A stretch of DNA of 64,000 bases from CAVVIH01 sp963748295. GTDB lineage: Bacteria > Acidobacteriota > Vicinamibacteria > Vicinamibacterales > 2-12-FULL-66-21. The notes below the pieces were generated by a model. The model did no database searches and was not told where the DNA came from. It saw only the letters and a program-made list of their open reading frames with translations. The first letter of the stretch is position 1, and each line of letters starts with the position of its first letter. The DNA is taken from positions 1,674,001 through 1,738,000 of the forward strand of contig CAVVIH010000006.1 in assembly GCA_963748295.1 (NCBI GenBank), given 5' to 3'. The translations under genes and the position numbers were made by a program. Shown here one piece after another: positions 19,073-27,258 of this stretch.

Positions 19073-21348
19073 ATGCGAAACCGATCTGCCGAGAGCCTGC
19101 CAGCCGCCAGCAACGCGGCCGGTGCCGCATCGCCGGCGCGCGCGTTGATCCTCGCGACGGTCTCGTTCGCGCTCTCGTTCGCCGCGTGGGGCCTCATCGG
19201 CGGCCTGGCGGCGGTCTTCACCGGGCTCTACAGCCTGACCGCGTCGCAAACCGCGCTGCTGGTAGCGGTGCCGGTGTTGCTCGGTTCGCTGGCGCGGTTG
19301 CCGATGGGCATGCTGACGGATCGCTTCGGCGGACGCGTCGTGTTCGCCGCGCTCCTCGTCTTCTCCTCGCTGGCCGCCTTCGTCGTTCCGCTGACCGGCA
19401 GCTACGGCTCGCTCCTCGTCGCGGCATTCCTCGTCGGCATGGCCGGATCGTCGTTCGCAGTGGGCGCGGCCTTCGTGTCCCGCTGGACCCGGCGGCGCGC
19501 CAGGGCACGGCGCTCGGTATCTACGGTCTGGGGACGATGGGGCAATCGCTGGCCGTTTTCGCCGGCCCGCTGATCGCGGCACGCCTGGGATGGGAAGCCG
19601 TGTTCCGAGGCACAGGTGTGCTTCTTCTTGGTTGGGCGTTCGTCTATTTCTTGCTCGCCCGGAATCCACCGCGGCCAGGACGTCCCGCCTCCGTCGCCGC
19701 GATGACCGCGGTCTTGCGCCGCGCGCCCACCGCCTGGCTGCTCGGCGCTTTCTATTTCCTGACCTTCGGCGGCTTCGTGGCGTTCTCGATCTATTTGCCG
19801 ACGCTGCTGCGCGCGCAGTTCGGCCTGGCTCCTGCCGATGCCGGGTTCCGGGCCGCCGGATTCGTCGTGCTCGCGACGCTCGTGCGGCCCGTGGGCGGGT
19901 GGCTGGCGGATCGGATCGGCGGCGCCCAGGTCCTCTCGTGGGTCTTCGGCGGCGTCGCGCTCTTCTCGCTGCTCCTGACATGGCCGTCCATGGTGCCGTT
20001 CACGGTCGGCGCGCTCGGGTGCGCGATGCTGATGGGACTGGGGAACGGCGCCGTTTTCAAACTGGTGCCCGAGCACTTCCCGAAAGACACCGGCACGGTG
20101 ACCGGCCTCGTCGGCGCACTCGGCGGTCTCGGCGGATTCTTCCCGCCGATCCTGCTCGGCGTCTTCCACGATCGACTCGGCGCCATCTGGCCGGGGTTCC
20201 TCCTGCTGTCAGCCACGGCCCTGCTGCTGCGCGCGGCCAATCAGCGCATGTTCCGCCCGGGCGACGTCGAATGGACGCGGTCTCTCCCGGTGACCGCGCG
20301 TCAGGCGCTCGAGCGCGTCAGAGCCGGCGCGTGGGCAGGACTCGTCACGGCAACATTGGCGGCGGCGATCGTCGTGGGGTCGCGGAACCTGCAGCACTTC
20401 GACGCCGCGCTCGTCGGCTACACGTTCGCGACACTCTTTGCGGCGTTCGGGATCAGTTATCGGTATGCGATGTGGCTGCAGCGCCCGCCGACGCGCATGT
20501 ACTGGCGTCGCGGGTGGCAGGCCTTCTTCTCACGGCGAGCGCTGGCTGGCAACACCGTGAGCCTCGCCCAGCGCGCGCTGCTGGAGTTTGCCGCCAATGC
20601 GTACATCTTCCGGCGCGGCCGGCTGCGCGGGCTCGCGCACTGGCTGATCATGTGGGGCTGCGTGCTTGCGGCCGCGATCACGTTCCCGCTCGTCTGGGGC
20701 TGGATTCACTTCGAAACCGTTCCAGGCGACCTGCACATGTACCGCACGTTCGTGTTCGGCATCCCGATGCAGGACTTCCCCGTGGAGTCTGCTCTCGCCT
20801 TCGTCATCTTCCATGGACTGGTATGGTCGTCGTTCCTGGTCATCGCCGGCGTGATGCTCGCCTTCCGGCGCCGCATGATCGATCACGGCGCCGTCGCCGT
20901 GCAGCAGTTCGGTCAGGACATCCTTCCCCTGCTGCTGCTCTTCGCGATCAGCGTCACCGGATTGATGCTGACGGCCAGCTACACGTGGATGCGGGGCTAC
21001 GCGTACGAGTTCCTCGCGATTCTCCATGCCGCGACCGTGATCGTCACGCTCCTCTGGCTGCCGTTCGGCAAGCTGTTTCACGTCTTCCAGCGGCCGGCGC
21101 AACTCGGCGTCGGCTTTTACAAGGACGAGGGCGCGCGCGGCCGCCAGGCGGCGTGCCGGCGCTGCGGGCAGCCGTATGCCTCGCTGTCGATGGTTCGCGA
21201 CCTCACCATCGTCGAGCAGGAACTCGGATTTCAATACGAGTTGCCCGGCGGCGGGCACTATCAGGACGTCTGCCCCAGGTGCCGCCGCGCGCTCTTCGGC
21301 CTGGCGCAGGGAGCGTTGTGGCAAAAGGCAGGTTACCCGCGTGGCTGA
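19073..21348 (+). CDS. NarK-type nitrate/nitrite porter fused to a b-type membrane domain and Zn ribbon (frameshift near 19489)
   Basis: Reconstructed to about 758 residues in three parts. Residues 1 to about 400 are an MFS porter of the nitrate/nitrite type: MLTDRFGGRVVF in the first loop, RQGTALGIYGLGTMG, then LGNGAVFKLVPEHFP with VTGLVGALGGLGGFF, the NarK-like signature. About 400-690 is a second membrane block with histidines in or near hydrophobic spans (GLAHWLIMWG, FVIFHGLVWS, AILHAATVIV, GKLFHVFQRP), reminiscent of NarI-type b-heme subunits. The tail has two Cx2C pairs (CRRCGQ and CPRCRR), a zinc or iron ribbon. The frame breaks at a C-run near 19489. It heads the operon and should import nitrate or export nitrite while linking to the quinone pool; the latter is inference. 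The 282 bases upstream show no clear element. Confidence 0.8.
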
Positions 21349-23614
21349 AGTTCCGGTCGATCCTCTTCGCATCATCGAACGGTTCGGACCGCACCTGTCG
21401 GCGATGACGGGCGTACGGCTGTCGACCAGCGTCGAACCGGATCGGCTCGTGAAGACGCATTGCTGCTTCTGCGGGCAGCAGTGCGGGATCCAGCTCAAAG
21501 TCCGCGACAACGAGCTGATTGGCTTCGAGCCGTGGGAGGATTTCCCGTTCAATCGCGGCATGCTCTGTCCCAAGGGCGTGAAACGCTACCTGCAGGGCTC
21601 GCATCCCGATCGGCTGACGACGGCGGTGTGCCGGGACACGTCGTCGCCCTCCGGATTCAGCCCGCTGCCGTACGCGGAGGCGATCAACCGTGTCGCCGCC
21701 GAGATCGATCGCATTCAGCGGGCCCATGGCGCCGGCGCCATCGGCGTCCTCGGCGGCGCCAGCCTGACGACCGAGAAGACGTATCTGCTCGGCAAGTTCG
21801 CGCGCGTGTGTCTCAAGACGCCGTTCATCGACTACAACGGCCGGCTGTGCATGGTCAGCGCCGGGGCCGCGAACAAGAAGGCATTCGGCATCGACCGCAC
21901 GACGAACCCGTGGTCCGACATGGTCGGGACCGAGGTGATTTGGGTCGCAGGATCGAACGTCGCCGAATGCTCCCCGATCACGACGAACTACATCTGGCAG
22001 GCGCGCGAGCAGGGCGCGAAGATCATCATCCAGGATCCGCGCATCACGCCGGCTGCTCGCACCTGCGATCTGTACCTGCCGGTGAAGCCGGGACGCGATG
22101 CGGCGCTCTTCGCCGGCGTCCTGCAGATCATGATCGAGCGCGACTGGCTCGATCATGCATTCATCGACGCGCATACGGTCGGCTTCGAGCAGGTCGCCGA
22201 GTCCTGCCGCGAGTGGACGCTGCCGCGGACGGCCGAGGTGACCGGCGTGCCGCAGCGGGCGTTGATGCAGGCCGCCGAGTGGTGGGGCACGGCGAAGACG
22301 AGCTTCCTCTTCCACGCCCGCGGCATCGAGCATCACTCGAACGGCGTCCAGAACTCGCTCGGCACGATCAACCTCGTGCTGGCGTCGGGACGGATCGGCA
22401 AACCCAAGAGCGGCTACGGCACCATCGTCGGCCAGGCCAATGGACAGGGCGGCCGCGAGCACGGTCAGAAGTGCGATCAGCTGCCGGGCTGGCGCGACAT
22501 CAGCAATCCTGAACACCGCCGATACGTCGCTGGCGTCTGGCGGATCGACGAATCGGAGCTTCCCGGGCCGGGCGTTGACGCCTACGAGCTGTTCCGCAAG
22601 ATCGATCGCGGTGAGATCAAGGGGCTGTTGTCGATTTGCTTCAATCCGAAGGTATCGCTTCCGGACAACGCCTTCATCACACGCTGCCTCGACAAGCTGG
22701 AGTTCTACGCCGCGATCGACTTCTTCCTCAACGATACGGCCTGGCATGCGGACGTCGTGCTGCCGGGCAGCCTGCAGGAGGAGGACGAAGGGACGGTGAC
22801 GCAGGTCGAAGGGCGCATCATCAAGATCAACAAGGCCGTCCAGTGCCCGGGCGAAGCGCGCGAGGACTGGCGGATCATCCAGGACATCGCGCAGGCGCTC
22901 GGCCGGCCGCACGGTTTCACGTTCACCGAGCCGCGCGAGATCTTCGAGGAACTGCGCGTCGCCAGCAAAGGCGGCGTCGCGGACTACTCAGGCGTCACGT
23001 ACGAGAAGATCACCCAGCAGCTCGGGGTCTTCTGGCCCTGCTACAGCGAGGATCCCAGGACCGGTGCGGCGCTCGATGACCATCCCGGCACACCGCGGCT
23101 CTTCGAGAGCGGCAGCTACAACCCTGTCGCCAGGGGCAGCGGCCCGTTCTACTTCCCCGACGGCCGCGCGCGCTTCAACGTCGCCGAGTATCGCCCGCCG
23201 GTTGACGACGCGAGCGAGGAGTACCCGATTTACCTGACGACCGGCCGGGTCGTCAGTCAGTTCCTGTCCGGCACGCAGACACGCCGGATTGGACCGTTGG
23301 TCAAACAGTACGCGGAACCGCGCATCGAGATGCATCCGCGGCTGGCGGCGAAGCTCGGGATCGCGGACGGCGATTGGACGACGGCCGAGACCCGGCGCGG
23401 GACGATCACGCTGAAAGCGCAGGTAGTGACGACGATTCGTCCGGACACGATCTTCATCCCCTATCACTGGGCGGGGCGGAAGAGCGCGAACCAGCTGACG
23501 GTGGCCGCGCAGGATCCGATCAGCAAGATCCCGCAATACAAGGTGTGCGGGTGCCGGGTGCGCAGGGCTGACGCCGCGCCGGATTATGCGGCGGTGCTGG
23601 AGCCGCAGCAATAG
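21341..23614 (+). CDS. molybdopterin oxidoreductase, NapA/NasA-like (candidate nitrate reductase)
   Basis: A 757-residue catalytic subunit. Near residue 35, CCFCGQQCG and later MLCPKG give the C-x2-C-x3-C-x(n)-C site for one 4Fe-4S cluster. NGRLCMVSA supplies the cysteine expected to bind molybdenum, as in NapA/NasA enzymes. The C-terminal molybdopterin-dinucleotide domain includes YLTTGRVVSQFLSGTQTRR and HPRLAAKLGIADGD. I choose the GTG at 21341, which overlaps the porter's stop by eight bases. No Tat signal is seen, so the enzyme should be cytoplasmic, unlike NapA. The NarK-type gene beside it makes nitrate the best substrate guess; formate dehydrogenase is the main alternative in this family. 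Confidence 0.87.
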   Translation: MAEVPVDPLRIIERFGPHLSAMTGVRLSTSVEPDRLVKTHCCFCGQQCGIQLKVRDNELIGFEPWEDFPFNRGMLCPKGVKRYLQGSHPDRLTTAVCRDTSSPSGFSPLPYAEAINRVAAEIDRIQRAHGAGAIGVLGGASLTTEKTYLLGKFARVCLKTPFIDYNGRLCMVSAGAANKKAFGIDRTTNPWSDMVGTEVIWVAGSNVAECSPITTNYIWQAREQGAKIIIQDPRITPAARTCDLYLPVKPGRDAALFAGVLQIMIERDWLDHAFIDAHTVGFEQVAESCREWTLPRTAEVTGVPQRALMQAAEWWGTAKTSFLFHARGIEHHSNGVQNSLGTINLVLASGRIGKPKSGYGTIVGQANGQGGREHGQKCDQLPGWRDISNPEHRRYVAGVWRIDESELPGPGVDAYELFRKIDRGEIKGLLSICFNPKVSLPDNAFITRCLDKLEFYAAIDFFLNDTAWHADVVLPGSLQEEDEGTVTQVEGRIIKINKAVQCPGEAREDWRIIQDIAQALGRPHGFTFTEPREIFEELRVASKGGVADYSGVTYEKITQQLGVFWPCYSEDPRTGAALDDHPGTPRLFESGSYNPVARGSGPFYFPDGRARFNVAEYRPPVDDASEEYPIYLTTGRVVSQFLSGTQTRRIGPLVKQYAEPRIEMHPRLAAKLGIADGDWTTAETRRGTITLKAQVVTTIRPDTIFIPYHWAGRKSANQLTVAAQDPISKIPQYKVCGCRVRRADAAPDYAAVLEPQQ

Positions 23615-23631
23615 GCGGCCAGGATCATCGC

Positions 23632-24309
23632 ATGGCCAAACCGGATTACCTGCACTTCTTCATCGACCCGAACCGCTGCATCGGATGCCAGGCGTGCATG
23701 CAGGCGTGCTCGGAGTGCGACACGCATCGAGGCGAGTCGATGATTCACCTCGAATACGTGAACCGGTCCGAGAGCGTGCAGACCGTGCCCGTGGTCTGCA
23801 TGCACTGCGAACAGCCCACCTGCGCCGAGGTCTGTCCGGCGGACGCCATCAAGCGCACCGGCGACGGGGTGGTGCAATCGGCACGAAAGCCACGATGCAT
23901 CGCCTGCGGCAACTGCGTCGTCGCCTGCCCGTTCGGCGTGCCCGAGCTCTACGAAGACCGGAAGATCATGATGAAGTGCGACATGTGCTACGACCGGTCG
24001 AGCGTCGGCAAGAAGCCGATGTGTGCGACCGTGTGCCCGAGCCAGGCGCTCTTCTTCGGTACGCGCGAACAGATCGAACAGTTGCGGCCCCTCTCGACGC
24101 CTGTCAACACCTTCCAGTTCGGCCGTCAGACGATCACCACGCAGGTGTTCATGATGGTGCCGCGAAAGCTGGCAACCGCGGCGCCGCACGTCGATGTCAC
24201 AGCGGCCATGGACGAACAGCCGCGGAACCGCGCCGTGTCGTTGAAGGTCGTGAGCGCGCCTGACGCGGCGCCAGTCGAGAGCGATCCGTTTGCCGAGGTC
24301 GAGGTGTAG
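23632..24309 (+). CDS. four-cluster 4Fe-4S ferredoxin subunit (DmsB/NrfC-like)
   Basis: A 225-residue electron-transfer protein. Four cysteine groups are visible: CIGCQACMQAC (C16-C26), CMHCEQPTCAEVC, CIACGNCVVAC and CDMCYD with CATVC. This is the usual pattern for the iron-sulfur subunit of molybdenum enzymes of the DMSO reductase family. A proline- and acid-containing tail of about 60 residues follows. There is no signal peptide, in agreement with a cytoplasmic complex with the molybdopterin subunit encoded 17 bases upstream. It should carry electrons between the membrane partner and the molybdenum subunit. Confidence 0.93.
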   Translation: MAKPDYLHFFIDPNRCIGCQACMQACSECDTHRGESMIHLEYVNRSESVQTVPVVCMHCEQPTCAEVCPADAIKRTGDGVVQSARKPRCIACGNCVVACPFGVPELYEDRKIMMKCDMCYDRSSVGKKPMCATVCPSQALFFGTREQIEQLRPLSTPVNTFQFGRQTITTQVFMMVPRKLATAAPHVDVTAAMDEQPRNRAVSLKVVSAPDAAPVESDPFAEVEV

Positions 24310-24311
24310 CG

Positions 24312-24959
24312 ATGGCCGACGTCCGTTCCGATCCACGTCGTCCGGTCGATCCGGCGATCAACTCGCCGGGGCGTGAAGGTCTGACCGGCACGGCGCCCGC
24401 CAACCTTTATGTACCTGGGTTCGAGCGCGAGCAGATCACGATCGCGCCGGACTTCGCGCCGGCCGACGCCCAGCCCGCCTGGCGGCAGGACTTCCCGATC
24501 GACTGGCCGCAGGATCTCTACGTCGAGCGCCGGGACTTCATGAAGTTCCTCGTCCTGACCAGCGCGGCATTCACACTGGGACAGGTGTGGATTGGCGTGC
24601 AGAACTGGTATCGGAAGCGCGCCGGCCAGCCGGCACTGCAGCGGATCGCCGCCGTTGACGATGTGGCCGTCGGCGCGGCCGTGGTCTTCACCTACCCGAA
24701 CGAGCACGAACCCTGTCTGCTGGTGCGGTTGACGACGAGCGAGTTCGTCGCCTTCAGCCAGAAATGCACGCACCTGTCGTGTGCCGTGATTCCCCGGCCG
24801 GCCGAAGGCAGCTTCTACTGTCCCTGCCACGAGGGACGATTCGACCTGCGGACGGGCGCGCCAACCGCCGGGCCGCCTCGCCGGCCGCTGACCCGAATCG
24901 TGCTCGACATCCGGGGACGAGACATTTACGCCGCCGGCGTCGAGGAGCGGACGATATGA
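24312..24959 (+). CDS. Rieske 2Fe-2S protein with internal Tat-type anchor
   Basis: A 215-residue protein. After a 70-residue N-terminal tail lies RRDFMKFLVLTSAAFTLG (residues 73-90), a twin-arginine motif followed by a hydrophobic anchor. The C-terminal Rieske domain has CTHLSC (C152, H154) and CPCHEG (C170, H173), the two Cys-His pairs that bind the 2Fe-2S cluster. By analogy with other Tat-anchored Rieske proteins the cluster should face the periplasm, so it sits across the membrane from the molybdenum subunit. It begins two bases after the ferredoxin gene and its stop overlaps the next start. No cytochrome b/c1 genes lie nearby, so it is not part of an ordinary bc1 complex. Confidence 0.9.
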   Translation: MADVRSDPRRPVDPAINSPGREGLTGTAPANLYVPGFEREQITIAPDFAPADAQPAWRQDFPIDWPQDLYVERRDFMKFLVLTSAAFTLGQVWIGVQNWYRKRAGQPALQRIAAVDDVAVGAAVVFTYPNEHEPCLLVRLTTSEFVAFSQKCTHLSCAVIPRPAEGSFYCPCHEGRFDLRTGAPTAGPPRRPLTRIVLDIRGRDIYAAGVEERTI

Positions 24960-25207
24960 ACGTCTCGACGAAGCGGCCGTTCAGCCGCGACCAGCGAACG
25001 ACCATCATCTACGGGATGCTGGTCTTCGTGCTGATGATCGTGATCCTGCAGCTCTGGCTGCTGACAGCCACCATGAACGCGTGGCTCGGTGGGGATGATT
25101 CCGTCGTGTGGCCGGCGGCCGCAGTCAGCGCCGGCGGCCTGGCGTTGAACGTCGGACTGCTGACGTTCCTGGGCAGGATCGATCGTACGCGCAGGCTGGG
25201 GGAGTAG
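24956..25207 (+). CDS. small two-span membrane protein of the Rieske/molybdopterin operon
   Basis: An 83-residue protein starting at the ATG that overlaps the Rieske stop (ATGA). It has two hydrophobic segments, IIYGMLVFVLMIVILQLWLL and a second around AAAVSAGGLALNVGLLTFLG, with a basic N-terminus. I recognise no family with certainty. Tight coupling suggests a small subunit or assembly factor for the complex encoded upstream. No metal-binding motif is visible. Confidence 0.75.
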   Translation: MNVSTKRPFSRDQRTTIIYGMLVFVLMIVILQLWLLTATMNAWLGGDDSVVWPAAAVSAGGLALNVGLLTFLGRIDRTRRLGE

Positions 25208-25214
25208 CGCCCTC

Positions 25215-26189
25215 GTGCACGAGGTGTCGACTCGAAGCTCCCGGCTGATTACCGTCTTCCGGCGTCTGCGGCCGGAGGAGGGACTGCTCGCCATCGCGTT
25301 TGTCGCCTCCGCCGTCCTCACTATCTACGCCAATGTCGACCTCTACCAGCAGCAGATCAACTCGCGGCGCATCCAGGGCGGCCTGCTGCGGCTCGCGGTG
25401 GTCGTCGGATTGGCCGCCATCCTGCCGTGGCTCGAGCGGACGCTCAGGCGCCGACAGGGTTCGCGCTGGTGGCTCGCGACGGCGGAGTTCGTCCGGACGT
25501 TCCTCCCCTTCGTCATGTGCATCGCGGTGTACACGAACCTGCACGACACCGTGAGGTATGTGAACACGCACGACATTCACGCATATCTGTCGGCGACCGA
25601 GGAGTGGATCTTCGGGGGCCAGCCGGTCCTCTGGGCTGAGGCGTACGTCACGCCGGCGAGAACCGAGTTCTTCAACGCCTTCTACGCGAACTTCTACCTC
25701 GTCGCGCCGTCTGTCGTGCTGATCCTCTGGTTCAGTGGCCGGATGAACGAGGCGCGCACCGTGTTGCTCGGCATCATTGTCTGCTTCTACACCGGTTACG
25801 TCCTTTACGTGCTCCTGCCCGCCGCGCCGCCGCGGATGTACTACGCGTCGCTCGGTCTGTTCCAAGTGACGCTCAGCGGCGGGCCCATCACGAACTTCCA
25901 GGAATACTTGATCGGGATGATGCCGAACCACGCGGCGCGCGCGGCGTTCCCCAGCCTGCATTCGGCCGTCAGCTGCCTCAGCCTGTACTACGCCTGGAAG
26001 TACTGCCGCTGGTATTTCCCGATCCTGCTCGTGTTCGTGCTCGTGCTGCTCGCGTCCACGGTCTATCTGCGCCATCACTGGGTGGTGGATCTGCTGGCAG
26101 GCACGTGCCTCGTGCCCTGGACCCTGTGGCTTGCGCCCAGGTACGAGCGGTGGTGGAAGGCGGCCGTGAACGGCCAGCAAACGGCGTAG
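25215..26189 (+). CDS. PAP2-superfamily membrane phosphatase/phosphotransferase
   Basis: A 324-residue polytopic membrane protein beginning at GTG 25215, eight bases after the previous gene. The last two PAP2 motifs are clear: FPSLHSAVS (catalytic histidine region) and YLRHHWVVDLLAGT. The first motif is less obvious. About six to seven hydrophobic spans are present. Members of this branch act on lipid phosphates (phosphatidic acid, undecaprenyl diphosphate) or transfer inositol phosphate. It may be co-transcribed with the nitrate-type operon only by position; the glycosyltransferase at 27259 uses polyprenyl-phosphate sugars, giving a more natural link. Confidence 0.83.
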   Translation: MHEVSTRSSRLITVFRRLRPEEGLLAIAFVASAVLTIYANVDLYQQQINSRRIQGGLLRLAVVVGLAAILPWLERTLRRRQGSRWWLATAEFVRTFLPFVMCIAVYTNLHDTVRYVNTHDIHAYLSATEEWIFGGQPVLWAEAYVTPARTEFFNAFYANFYLVAPSVVLILWFSGRMNEARTVLLGIIVCFYTGYVLYVLLPAAPPRMYYASLGLFQVTLSGGPITNFQEYLIGMMPNHAARAAFPSLHSAVSCLSLYYAWKYCRWYFPILLVFVLVLLASTVYLRHHWVVDLLAGTCLVPWTLWLAPRYERWWKAAVNGQQTA

Positions 26190-26303
26190 CCGGCACTGCG
26201 GTCAGCTCGTCGCGGACGAGGCAACCTGCACCAAGGGGTTACTTGGCAGATCGTCAGGTTGCGCTTAGTCTATTGGCTGCTGATTCGTTGAAACGGGGGA
26301 ACT

Positions 26304-27230
26304 GTGTCTCCTTGGCGCGCGTGGATGCTCCCAGGTCGCGTCGGTCTCGGGGCCCTGCTTGTTTTGGCCGGTGCTCGAACTTCAGCCGCGCAGGACCCCG
26401 CGTTGCCATCGCCGCCCTTCAACCTGCTTTACGAAGCCGATTCGCCAGTGCCGGCCCGGGCGGAGGTCCCTCGGGCGTACCGCGGGCTCTTCACACCGGA
26501 GTCGCCCCATCCGGCGCCAAAGCTCGGCAAAGCTGGTCACTTCACCGCGTTCGTGCTCCCCGATCCGATCCAATCGGCGGACCCTGCCACCACGCCCTCC
26601 CCGGAGAAAGGGCCGATCGCGTGGCGCAGCCTCCTCCGGGACTCGATGGTCCTGCTGCTCGTCCAGCAGACGTATCGGCTCACCTTAGAAGACGCCACCA
26701 CGCGCGAGAATCTCGAGGGGCCGTTCTTCAAGGACTGGTTCGAATCGGTCAGCACCCTCTGCTGTTGGGACGATGGGGACAGGAGGACGACGAACTACCT
26801 GTGGCACCCTCTGTTGGGGTCAACATCGTCGTTCGTCTTTGCCAACAACCACCGCGCCTCGGACGAGACGCCGATTGGCACCAGCAGTCGCTACTGGAAG
26901 GCGAAAGGTGCTCAAGGCCTCTACTCGTTCGTCTACAGCCTGAACTACGAGATTGGGCCGCTGTCGGAAGCTTCCATCGGCAACGTTGGCCTGAAGCCAG
27001 GTGAGATGACGTACTGCGACTTCGTCCTCACGCCAGCGATCGGCCTGTTGATCTCCATCGGTGAGGACGCCGCTCGGCTCCACATCATCGATCGCGTGAA
27101 ACGCAACCATCTGTACTGGGGAAACACCCTGGCGCTGTTGTTGAACCCGACGCGGTCGGTCGCCAACGTGATGGGTGGGAAACGCCCGTGGAGGGGCCCC
27201 GCCTGGAGTGAGCCCGGGCGGACCCGCTGA
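26304..27230 (+). CDS. secreted protein of unknown function, DUF3943-like features
   Basis: A 308-residue protein from GTG 26304 with a signal peptide ending near ARTSAAQ. The central part includes TTNYLWHPLLGSTSSFVFAN, where HPxxGS resembles DUF3943 proteins, followed by SLNYEIGPLSEASIGNVG and DFVLTPAIGLLISIGEDA. The pattern suggests an envelope-located helical protein, but I am not sure of the family. It lies 114 bases after the PAP2 gene and 28 bases before the glycosyltransferase, on the same strand, so the three may form one envelope-lipid unit. Confidence 0.6.
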   Translation: MSPWRAWMLPGRVGLGALLVLAGARTSAAQDPALPSPPFNLLYEADSPVPARAEVPRAYRGLFTPESPHPAPKLGKAGHFTAFVLPDPIQSADPATTPSPEKGPIAWRSLLRDSMVLLLVQQTYRLTLEDATTRENLEGPFFKDWFESVSTLCCWDDGDRRTTNYLWHPLLGSTSSFVFANNHRASDETPIGTSSRYWKAKGAQGLYSFVYSLNYEIGPLSEASIGNVGLKPGEMTYCDFVLTPAIGLLISIGEDAARLHIIDRVKRNHLYWGNTLALLLNPTRSVANVMGGKRPWRGPAWSEPGRTR

Positions 27231-27258
27231 CGCGGCGGGTGTCCGGGGAACTGCGGAG

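Noticed and set aside
27175..27258. Upstream start for the ArnT-like transferase
   Set aside because: It would overlap the preceding gene and add a Gly/Pro-rich stretch with no family similarity; the ATG at 27259 gives a normal membrane N-terminus.
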